A stretch of DNA of 64,000 bases from Rattus norvegicus. Taxonomy: Eukaryota; Chordata; Mammalia; Rodentia; Muridae. The position numbers and the translations under genes were made by a program. Below the pieces are notes generated by a model. It was not told the DNA's origin and did no database searches. It saw only the letters and a list, made by a program, of their open reading frames with translations. The stretch spans positions 39,695,725 through 39,759,724 of the forward strand of contig NC_086031.1 of NCBI RefSeq assembly GCF_036323735.1, read 5' to 3'. Below are positions 1-11,049 of the stretch, in pieces (the stretch's first letter is position 1; each line of letters begins with the position of its first letter).

Positions 1-275
1 GGGCGAAGGGTATAAGAAACACAAACTAGACAGCTAGCCACCTCCGAGTTTAATTCTTTCTTGTTTGCTAGGACTATATCACTGGGCAATGAATACACAT
101 TCTAATTTGCTTTCCTGTTGTGTCAATAAGTGCCATGACCAAGATCAACTTGGGAAAACAGGTTTACTTCAGTTTATAGTGAATGGATCAATCTAGGCAG
201 TCAGACAGCCTGTTTTAAAATGTAAGATGGATGGGGACAGAGGAGCCACACAGGAGGTTGAGCTTCCATGTCCAT

Positions 276-277
<2 letters not shown>
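1..277. other. No recognised feature
   Basis: I see no gene or confident repeat in this leading segment. Its right end runs into a CA array and may hold the eroded body of a SINE whose tail seeded that array, but similarity is too weak to claim. Confidence 0.5.
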
Positions 278-313
<36 letters not shown>

Positions 314-522
314 ATGTGCACACCTATGTACATATGCACACACGCACACATGTGCACACACATGTATGCACACACAGGCATACATACACATGTGCACACA
401 CACACACGCATGCGCACATGCACACACACGTGCACACACACTCATGCAGACACACATGCAGACACACACATGTACATATGCACACATACACACATGTGCA
501 CACACATGCATGCACACACAGG

Positions 523-560
<38 letters not shown>
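278..560. repeat. Complex (CA)n microsatellite
   Basis: Two pure CA runs (278-311 and 525-560) flank about 210 bp of interrupted CA/TG-rich sequence with recurrent ATGCACAC and CATACACA words. Open reading frames across it encode only His/Thr or Val/Cys repeats and are artefacts. The alternating purine-pyrimidine composition is typical of Z-DNA-prone arrays. Confidence 0.95.
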
Positions 561-564
<4 letters not shown>

Positions 565-1769
565 ACAAAACAAAAAGAATTCTCACACAGGAGTCATAGG
601 CCTCAGTGTAGACTCCTAGTTTCCTGAAAGGCATACCCAGTTCTGAGTCACCCTTCGGCCATTCCCCTGGACTCTGCCACACCCTGGGGATCAGGCATCT
701 CAGCACTAGGGGAGGCTGCCCAGGCAGCCATTGCTCATTGCCTACTGCACTGGCAGGAATTCCCTATGCCCTACCTCGGCAGCTCATTAATACTTAGCGC
801 TTGACAAGTAGGTGTTTAATTCTTTTGACACGTGGCATGTCTGAGATTAGCTCCAGTGCTGAAATGCTAAAGCTAGGGCCCTGCTGCCATTTATAATAAC
901 ATTCATATGAATATTCCCTTGCGATCCAGTTTGCCATTTTCCTACATAAATAACTCAGGGGGCCAGGTACAAACATGATTTCTAGTTAGACTCCACTTGG
1001 CTGTTTGTAAGAAGTACGTCACGTCTGAATAAATGGCTAAACCTGGATGTAGTCAAGCCCATTATTTATTTAAAAAAATATAAACAAGGAAAAGAAACAC
1101 CAAAGGTGAGTGGCTAATTTTTTAAAAATTGTTTTTTTGGGGGGGGAAAGGGGAGGGGGAGTAATGGTACCTAGATGACAAGCTAATGTGCCACTCAAAA
1201 TAATAGTGTTATCGGTAGAAAAATAGCCTTTCAGACATCACCAAGGCGATGTGCCAAGAGGCCCTTAGCAAAGGCATTGAAGGACAGATTGCTTAACAGC
1301 TCTGTGGAAAATATAGAGTTGTCCTTTGCAAGTGGCTCAGGCAAGGCTACGCTTGACAAGGGTGGGACTTTTGTTACAAGAAAATGAGATGCCTCTGGAT
1401 AGGACCCTGCTCATCTTTTCCTATAGCAAAATGCTGTCACGTTAGAGGGAGAACAGAAGCCTGAGGATCATCCTGATGGAATGGGTTTGAGAGAAAGGAG
1501 AGTTCTCGCAGATTCACTTTAATTCGCTCCAGATGGTTCTGTGAGTGTTCATTCCTAAAGTGGCACCATTCCAATACAGGTTTTGATGGCTGTGAAGAGA
1601 GGGATGATTTTAAAAGAATCACACAGAATCTGCAAGGTTTATTTGTTTCCCTGAATCAACGACTAGGTTTCCCAATGTTGCAGCTTAAGATCTGGTGAGT
1701 GATAGCCTGGAATGATTTTGTCTGCACTACCTACCTCTTCTGCCCTGCCACCCTCACCCCTACACATAC
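561..1769. other. Repeat-poor intergenic or intronic DNA
   Basis: No gene, SINE or LINE is recognised. The interval is AT-rich in the middle and has one plus-strand G-rich patch at about 1139-1161 with runs of eight, four and five G. Short ORFs here show no recognisable domains. Confidence 0.5.
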
Positions 1770-1890
1770 ACAGGGACTCCGTGGTCGAGGGTAGCCTGGG
1801 ATTCACTCTGTAGCTGGGGACAATCTTAAATTTCTGATCCTTCTGCCTTCTCCCAACTGCTGGGATTATAGGGGTGTCCCACCGCTCCTA
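1770..1890 (-). mobile_element. Old B1 SINE
   Basis: Read on the minus strand this matches the 7SL-derived B1 body. The plus strand shows the antisense hallmarks TCACTCTGTAGCTGGGGACA and CAACTGCTGGGATTATAGG followed by a CCACC end. Divergence is high and no A-tail remains. Confidence 0.8.
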
Positions 1891-2529
1891 TAATGTTGTA
1901 AATGAGACTGAAGGCTTCAGGCATGATAGGCAGGCAAAGTTGCAATCTGAGCTACCTTAGCAGACCCTTGTTAATGCTTTAAAGAACCCCTAGGCAGCCC
2001 AAGCTGTACCAAGTTACTCCCAAATGAATTCAGTTCTAGATGCATGGTGAGAGTTTGTGTGATGCCCCTCAACTCGGCTCCTACTTATCCCTATCCTGCC
2101 CTGTCATTTGGGGACTACAGGACAACCACCAGAAAGGTTTGTAAACAGCAGGTGACTGTAGAAACTCAGTCCTATTCCTAAGAAACAGCTCAGAATGTGC
2201 TAGTGGCAGGTCACCACCCTTAGTCTGTCTCATAGGACCAGGTCAGTCTTTGTAAGTCCCTGGTGTTTGAATCTAGGTCCTGTTTTATACTAAAACACCA
2301 GCCTTTCACTGCCCAGATACTGACGGGCACCTTCTGGTGTGGGAACAAGTTGAACTGTCTTTTCTATCAAAGGTTTAAAGAGACAAAGAAAGTTACAGAC
2401 ACCATCTTGTAGTAACCCTCCCTCCAGTCAGCATTTTTCTAAGATACAACTATAAACTCAAGATTGCATCCAGCTCTCAAAGTTTCTCTTTCTTTGTTTA
2501 CTGTTTAGAGGTTAGCCAAGTACATCCAT
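1891..2529. other. No recognised feature
   Basis: No gene or confident repeat is seen between the B1 copy and the L1 fragment. Local short ORFs are uninformative. Confidence 0.45.
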
Positions 2530-2554
2530 GCAAATGTGAGCTAGGCTCAGGACC

Positions 2555-3536
2555 CTAGAAAGATTTTGCTTAAATTTGGTTTTGTCATGGAATATCTTTC
2601 TCCATCCACAGTGACTGAAAGTTTTGCTGGGTATAATACTCTGGGCTGACCTCTGTGGTTTCTTAGAGTTCGTAAAACATCTGCAAGCTCTTCTGGCTTT
2701 TAGAGTCTCTGTTGAGAAATCAGGTGCAATTCTGATAGGTCTGCCTTCATATGTTACTTGGCCTTTTACCTTTACAGATTTTAATATTCTTTCTTTTCTC
2801 TGTACATTTAGGGCTTTGATTATTATGTGACAGGAGGATTTCTTCTTCTGGTTCAATCTATTTGGAGTTCTGTATGCTGCTTGTACATTTATGGCCATCT
2901 CTTTCTTTAGGTTAGGGAAGTTTTCTGTGATTTTGTTGAAAATGTTTTCTGGCTCTTAGAACTGGGATTCATCTCTTCTCTTTCTATTATTCTTAGTTTG
3001 ATCTTTTCACAGTGTCCCCAATTTCCTGGATGTTTTGGGTTGGGAACCTTTTACACTTGGCATTTTCTTTTATAGATGCATCCATTCCTTCTATGGTATC
3101 TTGTATGCCTGAGATTCTCTTCCATCCCTGGTATTCTGTTGGTGATGGTGCTTCCTGGTCTCTCTTTCATCTCCAGGCCTGCCTCCATTTGTGCTTTCTT
3201 TATTGCTTCTATTTCCATTTTTAGGTCTTGGACCATGTTATTCATTTCCTTTGCCTGTTTGATTGCATTTTCCTGTATTTCTTTGAGAGACTTATTTGTT
3301 TCCTCTTTTAGGACTTCTACTTATTTGATTATGTTTTCCTGTATTTCTTTCAGGGAATTATTTATATTGTCTTTAAAGGCCTCTATCATCTTCATGAGAT
3401 GGGATTTAAGGTCACAGTCTTGCTCTTCAGGTGTGTGAGGATATCCAGGGCTTGCTGTAGTAGGAGAGCTGCGTTCAGATGCTGCCATAGTGTATTGGCT
3501 TTTGTAGATTATGCTTTTGTGCTTGCCTTTTGCCAT
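2555..3536 (-). pseudogene. L1 ORF1 pseudogene (nucleic-acid chaperone)
   Basis: L1 ORF1p is a trimeric RNA-binding chaperone needed for retrotransposition. The start is ATG at 3536 (MAKGK, typical of murine ORF1p). The order is: Ser/Pro-rich N-terminus (about residues 15-40); coiled-coil region with two SLKEIQEN copies; MNNMVQDLKMEIEAIKK heptads (3245 downward); and C-terminal domain motifs KGQVTYEGRPIRI and FHDKTKF (2830-2560). It is broken by an in-frame stop at 3321-3323 and by a frameshift between about 3050 and 2900, because the C-terminal part lies in another frame. A functional protein is not possible from this copy. Identification by motif is firm; subfamily is not assigned. Confidence 0.9.
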
Positions 3537-3983
3537 CTAGTTGATTTGCCTGAGTACCCCGTGTTTGAATAGGCCTCCTAGCAGGCAGGTAGAGCTGTGT
3601 GCATTGGGTTTGAGCAGGCCTCCTGGGAGTCAGGCAGTGCCATGGATTTGGGCGTGGTGTACTGATTGGCAGCTGCTATGTGTTCCAGGTTAGTGGCTGG
3701 CTCTTGGGAGGCAGGTAGAGCTCTCGGAGGCAGCAAGGTGTGCTGCTCTGTGACAGCCACTGGTGCATGTTGGACCAGAAAGAAGATAGAGCTCCGATCG
3801 GGGGCAGTACTCGTGGCTGCTAGGCTTGCTGGGATCCCCACAGGTGGGGGGATTGGGGGCCGTGGAGGTGTATCACCTGTGTGTGTTGGGTTAGAGTCAG
3901 CCTCTTGGGAGCCTGGCAGAGCTATGGGGTGGAGTATGCTGCCACTCCAGGGCTGCCACTGGTGCAGGCACTGACCAGAAGCT
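3537..3983 (-). promoter_or_regulatory. L1 5' UTR with degenerate repeated modules
   Basis: This lies directly upstream of the ORF1 start on the minus strand. The plus strand shows a recurring module beginning CTCCTGGGAG or CTCTTGGGAG, followed by a GGCAG-GAGCT box, at about 3570, 3620, 3700 and 3900. The segment is G+C-rich compared with its flanks. Rodent L1 promoters are commonly built of tandem monomers, so I infer the remains of such a promoter. The module spacing is irregular and no activity can be inferred. Confidence 0.6.
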
Positions 3984-4013
3984 TTTGTTGTTGTTGTTGT
4001 TGTTGTTGTTGTT
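3984..4013. repeat. (TTG)n trinucleotide repeat
   Basis: Ten near-perfect TTG units sit at the 5' boundary of the L1 fragment. On the minus strand this reads CAA, giving a poly-Thr or poly-Asn frame that is not a real product. Confidence 0.95.
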
Positions 4014-4254
4014 CTTAAAGTCACAACAACACATTGACACTCGAGTGAGAGTTGTCACTAAAAGCAATTCCATAGAGGATATCATGGATCATTGGCATCA
4101 GGCAGCAGGGTGGACACAAGTAATGCACTCCTCTTAAAGGAAGACTTTCAGCTGTCCAGGGAACTTGAGTACATCAGATTTGCAGTTCCAGTTGGCCTGC
4201 TCTTCTTTGCTCTCCCAAAGACACCCTCTTCTCTCTGCTTGTATTTCTGAGGCT

Positions 4255-4590
4255 AAGGGCTGTCTCACTTACTCCTCTGGTTGCCATGACAAAATGCTTG
4301 GTAGAAAAAAATTTAAGGAAAGAAGGGCTTATTTTGGCTCACTGGTGGACTGTACAGTTCATCACATAGGGAAAGGGATAGTGTGAGGAGCAGGTAGCTG
4401 GCTGGTTGGTCACCTTGCATAGCAGTCAGGAAGCAGGGAGTGAAGAGGAAGTCAAGCCACCTCCTCTAGTATGGCTCTACATCCTAAGAACTCTAGAACC
4501 TTCTGGGACAGCATCACCAACTGGAGACCAAGTGTTCAAACACATGAGCCTGTCGGGGGTTGCGGTGGGATCTGGCTATTTCACATTCAA
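4255..4590 (-). mobile_element. Rodent interspersed repeat (hAT-like MITE, family D)
   Basis: The left end, GGTTGCCATGACAAAATGC, matches the shared terminus of several rodent repeats in this window. The body has the GTCAGGAAGCAGGGAG motif and the right end has CCAACTGGAGACCAAGTG then CACATGAGCCTGT. I believe these belong to non-autonomous hAT-Charlie-like families (URR1/RMER30/RCHARR1 group), but the exact name is from memory and uncertain. Confidence 0.55.
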
Positions 4591-4849
4591 TCTAGAAGAA
4601 CAGGTTTAGGCTATAGAAACTACAGTTTAAGTTAAAACTCCAGGCTTTGGTGGCATCTTTATCAAGTGCCTTCAGACACCATCAGTGGAAGAAAGAACAG
4701 CCTAGGTCTTCCCACTTTGTGTTGGGCTGCTATTTCTTTAAAAGCAAGGTACCTACTATGGTAGGGCCTTTTGGGCATCAGCCCTTTGCCCTAATCTCCC
4801 TTTCTGCCTCAAAACTTGTTTGTAGCCCTAATTGTTCCTTTTAATTTTA

Positions 4850-4975
4850 TTTTCAAGGCAAGGTCCCATTACGCAATCTTGTCTTGCGTGGAACTTGCTG
4901 TGTAGATCAGTCTGGCCTCAAATTTAGAGATCCTCCTGCCTCTCCTGAGTGCCGGTATCCAATGTGTGTGATGGA
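4850..4975 (-). mobile_element. Old B1 SINE
   Basis: The plus strand shows the antisense B1 body: CAAGGCAAGGTCCCATT, then GCTGTGTAGATCAGTCTGGC, then a degenerate GCCTCTCCTGAGTGCCGG. There is no young-family signature, and divergence is high. Confidence 0.75.
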
Positions 4976-5087
4976 ACATCCAGTGTTGCTTCATTTTTGT
5001 CTGCCCTTAGACCAGGTGAAATTTAACATGTGTTCTTTCCATGTGCTTCCTGGAAGCTTCCAGAACTGAAAATGTGATGCATATTGT

Positions 5088-5475
5088 CCTAGTTGGCTTT
5101 TTATTGCTTTAATGAAACATCATGGCCAAAAGTGACCTGGAGAAGAAAGGCCTTACCTCATCTTACAGTTTATCATCACCAAGGGTAGTCAGGGCAGGAA
5201 GTGAAGCAGAAACCTGGAGGCAGGAGGGGAAGCAGAGAGGGAAGAGGAACATCAATTACTGGCTTGCTTCCAATAGCTTGCTTAGCCTGCTTTCCTAATC
5301 CACCCTGGACATTCTGCTCAGAGATGGCACCATCCATAGTAGGCTGGACTCTCCTACACCAACCGTTCATCAAGATGATGCCCCACAGGCTCACCTACAG
5401 GGAAATCCGTTGACTGGGGTCTCCCTGTCCACATGACCTTAGCTTATGTCAACCTGACAAAAACTAAGCAGAAAA
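5088..5475 (-). mobile_element. Rodent interspersed repeat (family B)
   Basis: The left end resembles a TTTATTGCTTTAATGAAACA terminus and is followed by GTCAGGGCAGGAAGTGAAGC, CCTGGAGGCAGGAG and GCTTGCTTAGCCTGCTTTC. The right end has CTTATGTCAACCTGACA. This nearly full-length copy has the module order I know from an abundant rodent hAT-like repeat. The two overlapping ORFs here are by-products of the repeat. Confidence 0.65.
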
Positions 5476-6162
5476 GATATGCATGCAACCACTGATAAAA
5501 TGCAAGTTTTGTGAGTGAGCTTTGTCAGGCCAGGCCCTCTACTTATGAGCAAGCTATACCCCAAAAGTGAGTTTATAAATTCTTGATTTAAAAGCAGGAT
5601 TTACCTTACAGATTTTCTTTTTATGCACACATATCATTTTTTCCAGATACCAGATATCAAATATTTACTCAATGACAAGAACTGAGGATGGCAAGAGACT
5701 AAGACTTTTGAATGGTCTTCAAGCTCGGGAAAGTTTGCCCTTCACAAACTAACATCATAAACACCCCTGTAGGAGCAAATATAGTCTGAGGGGAGACGCT
5801 TGTGCTTCTGGCATTGGGTATGAGACTATTGAAACTGGTGCCCAAGAAATTGGAATTTCCCCAGAAATCTCAAACTGGAAGAAAGAAAAGGCTGAAACCT
5901 GGTGGTAGCACCCAGACGGAGAGCTTGTGTCTCAGAAGGGATGTCACAAGGTCATACTAGAACCCAGAAAATGCTGAGTCAGTGATGGGCAGGACCACAG
6001 CTTGACCAGCACTGCTTGGTTATGCACACTTCTATTTAAACCTAAACCTTATGTCAGGACTCAGAAGATGAACTTAAGGTGGGATCACTGGACATCTTTC
6101 CTCCTTTTTCACACGTGTTCACAAAGAATAAATCTCCTTTCTCTACTTTTTACTATTACTTG
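5476..6162. other. No recognised feature
   Basis: No gene or confident repeat is seen. The composition is ordinary unique rodent DNA leading into a CT/GT microsatellite. Confidence 0.45.
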
Positions 6163-7233
<1,071 letters not shown>

Positions 7234-7288
<55 letters not shown>

Positions 7289-7309
7289 GAGAGAGCGAGA
7301 GAGAGAGAA
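7234..7309. repeat. (CA)n with short (GA)n flank
   Basis: A pure CA run (7234-7286) is followed by an interrupted GA run to about 7309. The flanks show no SINE body, so its origin is unclear. Confidence 0.96.
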
Positions 7310-7479
7310 AAGCTCATGGATGCTTTCCCCCTTGTTCTGGTTCACCATGCCTTATGTAGACACCCATTCTTTGACTGTAATCACTCTGCTCAGTTTCCAA
7401 GGAACTGCTTCTGGACCTCTTTGGTTGAGTAGGTTGACTGTCCTTGTGTTGTGCAGTTGCTGCCTCTGAAATGAAAATG

Positions 7480-7850
7480 TCCCTCCTGGAGGGAAGAAGG
7501 AGGCTTATAAGATTAACAGTTCAAGGAAATCTGTACAGCTAAGGAAATTCATAAAATTTACAGGCTCAGGAAATTGGGACGGTCACAGAATTCACAAGGC
7601 CTTCCCTCAGAGTTGCATAAGTGGTAAGAGTTGCTGGGGACTCTGTGGTGGAGCTGCCTACAAATTGTGGTCCAAGCTCTTGTGATGTAGTTTTCTTTTT
7701 GGGCAGGGCTATTTCATGATGTAGCTGCTATTGAGATCAGCTCTGGCCTGGTCTCCTAACTTCAATAAACTCTTTGGTGTAACAACCTGAACTTGGATGG
7801 AATCATTTTGTTGGTCTGGCAAAGGTGCTCTACCTGTGCTCAGTAGACAT
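7480..7850 (+). mobile_element. Possible solo-LTR-like segment
   Basis: The segment begins with repeated short A-rich direct words (CAGGAAATT, AAGGAAATC, AAGGAAATTC). It carries CTTCAATAAACTCTTTGGTG, a polyadenylation signal in a context typical of LTR R regions, followed by a conserved-looking AACCTGAACTTGGATGGAAT. I recall similar rodent LTR-like (RMER) repeats, but no TG...CA ends or target duplication were established. Confidence 0.4.
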
Positions 7851-8571
7851 CTGTTCAGGAAAAGTCAAGGTTTTCCTTTCCACATGCACAGATTGACTAG
7901 CTTCTTGTTTGAGAAAGTGTGGTCTCCCAGAATGCAAAGTGCAGGTCTCATTTCTCTCTTGGTCTGATTTGCTCTTGTGGGTTCTCATCAACTGCATGTG
8001 ATGAATAAGGTGTAGCTTTCAATATGAAACATTTCATACTGGGTGATTTGATTCTCTACACTGGTAATAGATCATGTTAGATAACCATTACGGCAATTAA
8101 GAATAGTCTCATTTAACAAACCATTTAACAAGATCTAATTTCAATTAAAAAAATAAAAGAAAACAAGCTTTACTTAAATTACCTTGACTTAATGACCTGA
8201 TATGAAATATAATTAATACTTTATCAGGAAATTTAAAATAATCTTATGTTTATTTAAATTTAGGTTTTGTAATTTATGGGTAAATTATAAACTCATGGTT
8301 GAATTCATAATTTAAATTATCCTAAAGGTTACAATTTTAACTACATACATTCTTTGTACAATGAATAGAGTTACACTTAATACCATTTGCAATTTTACTG
8401 AATGGAGACAAGAAAAGCAACTTTCACGGAGAGAATGCCCTAATGAAATCTGCACCATTCATTTCACTCTTGTGAGCTGTTAACACAACTTCCCCATGGG
8501 TCCAATGATGGAGAAATTTGGGATTTTGCAATTTTCAGTCATCTATATACCATCACTTCGAATTTATTTGT
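7851..8571. other. AT-rich non-coding interval
   Basis: About 8080-8430 is very AT-rich with many TTTAAAT and AATTAA words and no recognised repeat. It could be a matrix-attachment-type sequence or an eroded element; neither can be shown from sequence alone. Confidence 0.45.
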
Positions 8572-8655
8572 TTATTTTAGTGCTCAATCAAACCCAGGGC
8601 CTTGTGCATGCTAGACACACACACAGCCTCTGAATTATATCTCCAGTTCTGAATA
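8572..8655 (-). mobile_element. ID/B4-type SINE fragment
   Basis: The plus strand reads AAACCCAGGGCCTTGTGCAT then GCTAGACACAC and TATATCTCCAG, the reverse complement of the tRNA-derived ID head. It is short and diverged, preceded by TTTATTTGTTTATTTTAG, the remnant of the A-rich tail. Confidence 0.75.
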
Positions 8656-9320
8656 TATTTTTAAGGTCTGTCATTATGTCAGGGAAAGGAAGATAAACCA
8701 TGTTCCATTGCACAATTCATTGGGATGACTTGTAACTTTTAAATATTTATGTGGCCGCCATTTGTATTCTTGTATTGACTTCAAGTTAGAGTCTCCTACC
8801 CTATTGAACTAGTCCCTTATCTCTACAGCCAGTGGCTGGATTCTATAAATTACTTGTCTATGAAGTTGAGGTGCAGTTGTGGTCTAATTAGGCTTCCGCC
8901 TTCATCTATCTGCTGGAGGCTGCCTCATGCCATCCTGTGGAATTTAGAGAGGGAGTCTTGCTTTTGAAAACTTTGTGCTAATGGCCTGGTATTTATTTCA
9001 AAGCTCACCATTGATCAAATGCCCAGACCTATCAGCCAGGCCTGCTGGGAAGGAGGTATCTCTTGCTTCCTTCAGCTCTGCTAAAGGAACCTCAGTGGCT
9101 ACTTTCAGGTTAGAGTATATTGAGGACCCTGGAGAGGATCCAGCTGACAAATATTGAGTCAGTCTTGATTAAAGGAAGCCTGGGAACAGGTGACACATCC
9201 CCAAGTGTGCTCTGTACTAAGAACCAAGTAGCTCATGGGTCTGTCAATCGACTCGACCTCTCCTGTTCTCCAGTAGACCTTATTAAAATTGGGTAGCAAT
9301 ATCTCAGTATTTTGTGGGTT
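8656..9320. other. No recognised feature
   Basis: No gene or repeat is identified before the TG array. Confidence 0.45.
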
Positions 9321-9545
9321 TATATACGTGTATATGTGTTTGTGCCTGTGCATCTATATGGTATGTGTGTGTATATATGAATGTATGTGTGTATGTGTGT
9401 GTATGTATGTGTATATGTATGTTTGTATGTGTGTGTATGTTGTATGTTTGTATGTTGAATGTCTGTACGTGTGTTTGTGTATGCATGTGTATGTATGTTT
9501 GTATATGTGTGTGTATGTTGTACATGTGTATGTTGAATGTCTGTA
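9321..9545. repeat. Degenerate (TG)n/(TATG)n array
   Basis: Interrupted TGTG, TATG and TGTTTG units carry a duplicated longer block: TATGTTGAATGTCTGTA occurs at about 9451 and again at about 9530. It abuts the 3' tail side of the antisense SINE to its right and probably grew from that tail. Confidence 0.9.
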
Positions 9546-9832
9546 TGTGTGTTTGAGTATGCATGTGAAAACCATTTATTCCCATCATCTATATTTTTTA
9601 ATCATTTTCTACCCTATTTCTTGAGGTTTCTCACTGAACCTGGCCTTACCAATTAGTTCAATGGTCTGGCCAGTAAGTCCCTAAGATCCCACTGTCTCTA
9701 TCTACAAAATGTTGGGTTACAGGTATGTGCACTTATGTTTAGCTTTTGACATATGTCCTGGGGATTTCAAGTCTTCATGCTTGTGCAAGAAGCATTTTAC
9801 CAGCAGCAGAATCTCCCTAGCTCTATCTCCCT
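9546..9832 (-). mobile_element. B4/RSINE1-type SINE
   Basis: The plus strand keeps the antisense order: TTTCTTGAGGTTTCTCACTG, AATTAGTTCAATGGTCTGGC, a B1-like TGTTGGGTTACAGGTATG, and a tRNA-like head at GCAAGAAGCATTTTACCAGC. It is nearly full length but diverged. Confidence 0.75.
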
Positions 9833-9924
9833 CTCGATTTTTTAAATTATAAAATATTACTTAGACTCACTCTATATTCGCCATTATAACACAACTGTTT
9901 TTATTGCCATTTGCTTTCTCAGTT

Positions 9925-10197
9925 AATCCTTTCTTTCTATGACAGAACACCCAAAGGATTGATTAGTGATATATAAAAGAAGAGAGGCAGGGTATTTGAG
10001 TTCCAGAAATTTCTATCTGGAGAATCCCAATATGAGTTTGAACATGGCAGAGAAAACGGAAGAGCACATAGGTTGAGTGGAAGAGAAGCTCATGGGTGAG
10101 CCATAGGACACTGAGATTAGCTTTATGGGAGCTTCTTTTGTGGTAACCTGTCTAGGCTATGTCTTATCCAAACTCACTCTCAAGAGAAAAACACTAA
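9925..10197 (-). mobile_element. Rodent interspersed repeat, left part (interrupted)
   Basis: The sequence TTTCTATGACAGAACACC, then ATATAAAAGAAGAGAGGC and GAACATGGCAGAG, resembles the left half of the URR1-like rodent repeats. The apparent right end (CAACAGTGCCAGACTGGGAA and following) lies at 10745-10840, beyond two nested SINEs. The assignment is moderate because of divergence. Confidence 0.45.
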
Positions 10198-10424
10198 TAT
10201 TGTACTGGGAAGAAGGCTCAGTCTATAGTGTGCTTCCTTTGCAAGCCTGAAGACCAGGGTTCCATTTCCAGAGCCCACATGAAAAATCTGAACATGGTCA
10301 CATCCATCTTTAATCACAGCACTGGGAAGGTGTAGACGGGCTGATTTCTGGGGCTCACTGTCCAGCCAGCCTAGTCTACATGATGTCCAGTGAGAAATGC
10401 TGTCTCATAAGATAAAGTGGAACC
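10198..10424 (+). mobile_element. B4/RSINE1-type SINE, left part (interrupted by B1)
   Basis: The tRNA-like head (GGGAAGAAGGCTCAGTC, CAAGCCTGAAGACCAGGGTT) is followed by a B1-related body (CTTTAATCACAGCACTGGG, GGGGCTCACTGTCCAGCCAG) and a CTGTCTCATAA end. Its distal part resumes after the B1 insertion at about 10599. Confidence 0.8.
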
Positions 10425-10598
10425 AGAAATGGTAGCACACACCTTTAATCCCAGCTCTCAGGAGGCAGAAACAGTTGGATCTTGGGGAGTTCAAGGCTAG
10501 TCTTGTCTTATCTATACAGAGAATTCCAGGACAGTCAGAATGACATTGAGAGACCCTGTCTCAACAAATAAAAATAAAAAACAAAAACCAAAAAAAAA
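10425..10598 (+). mobile_element. B1 SINE with A-rich tail
   Basis: The B1 body reads TGGTAGCACACACCTTTAAT, CCCAGCTCTCAGGAGGCAG, GGGAGTTCAAGGCTAG and GAGACCCTGTCTCAA, followed by an A-rich tail to about 10598. It lies inside a B4/RSINE1 copy in the same orientation, so it inserted later. Confidence 0.88.
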
Positions 10599-10668
10599 GC
10601 ACAAGGTGGGACTGCTCCTGATTAATGATGAAATTATCTTGTGGTTTCCACATATACATGTGCTTGTG

Positions 10669-10728
<60 letters not shown>

Positions 10729-10740
10729 GAGATTTCTTAT
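10599..10740 (+). mobile_element. B4/RSINE1-type SINE, right part with CA tail
   Basis: The sequence CACAAGGTGGGACTGCTCCT, then TGGTTTCCACATATACATG, is the expected distal module of the element that begins at 10198. It ends in a CA-rich tail. Confidence 0.65.
10668..10726. repeat. (CG)n(CA)n microsatellite
   Basis: A GCGCGCGC start passes into a pure CA run of about 50 bp. It forms the 3' tail of the interrupted B4/RSINE1 copy. Confidence 0.96.
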
Positions 10741-10840
10741 TGGCTTTCCCACCTCCTAACCCCCCCAAACTTCTCAACAGTGCCAGACTGGGAATCAAGC
10801 ACGAACACCAATAGGAGTTTTGGTGGAAAAAAAAAAAACA
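10741..10840 (-). mobile_element. Rodent interspersed repeat, right part
   Basis: CAACAGTGCCAGACTGGGAA followed by CAAGCACGAACACCAATAGG resembles the usual right end of URR1/D-like repeats (a CCAACTGGGGACCAAG-type box then CATGAGCCTATGGG). It is the likely continuation of the element starting at 9925. Confidence 0.45.
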
Positions 10841-11049
10841 CAAAAAACAAGCTTGTCTCCAAACTATAGCAATTTTAACTTATACACATTAACACAAATG
10901 TCTACTTTCAACTAAAATCATAAGTTAGAGAAGGTTTTTTTGTCTAAATACTGTCTTTCTAAATTGTATTTTTATACCCTGAATGACAGAATGGAGTACT
11001 TTACTTATTTATTTGCTTTTAATTAAAATGTGTATTATTATTAATTATT
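10841..11049. other. AT-rich spacer
   Basis: A poly-A run near 10829-10840 is followed by AT-rich sequence with TTATTATTAATTATTAATAT at about 11034-11053. No gene is seen. Confidence 0.45.

Larger units (their letters stand above)
2530..4020 (-). mobile_element. L1 head fragment (5' UTR plus ORF1)
   Basis: This reverse-strand L1 reads, in element order, 5' UTR/promoter (about 4020 down to 3537) then ORF1 (3536 down to about 2555). Similarity stops just after the ORF1 C-terminal motif FHDKTKF. No ORF2 or 3' UTR follows. Most genomic L1 copies are 5'-truncated, so a copy that keeps the head and lacks the tail implies a later deletion or recombination. The 5' end carries a (CAA)n tract on the minus strand. 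Confidence 0.88.

Noticed and set aside
193..706. Several His/Thr- and Val/Cys-rich ORFs on both strands
   Set aside because: They are translations of the CA array at 278-560 in different frames and lack any non-repetitive domain.
7760..7775. AATAAA as a polyadenylation site of a host gene
   Set aside because: It sits in an LTR-like repeat and no upstream coding sequence is present.
10198..10424. tRNA gene (A/B-box-like GGCTCAGTC and GGTTCCATTTCC words)
   Set aside because: These are the tRNA-derived head of a B4/RSINE1-type SINE; no cloverleaf can be completed.
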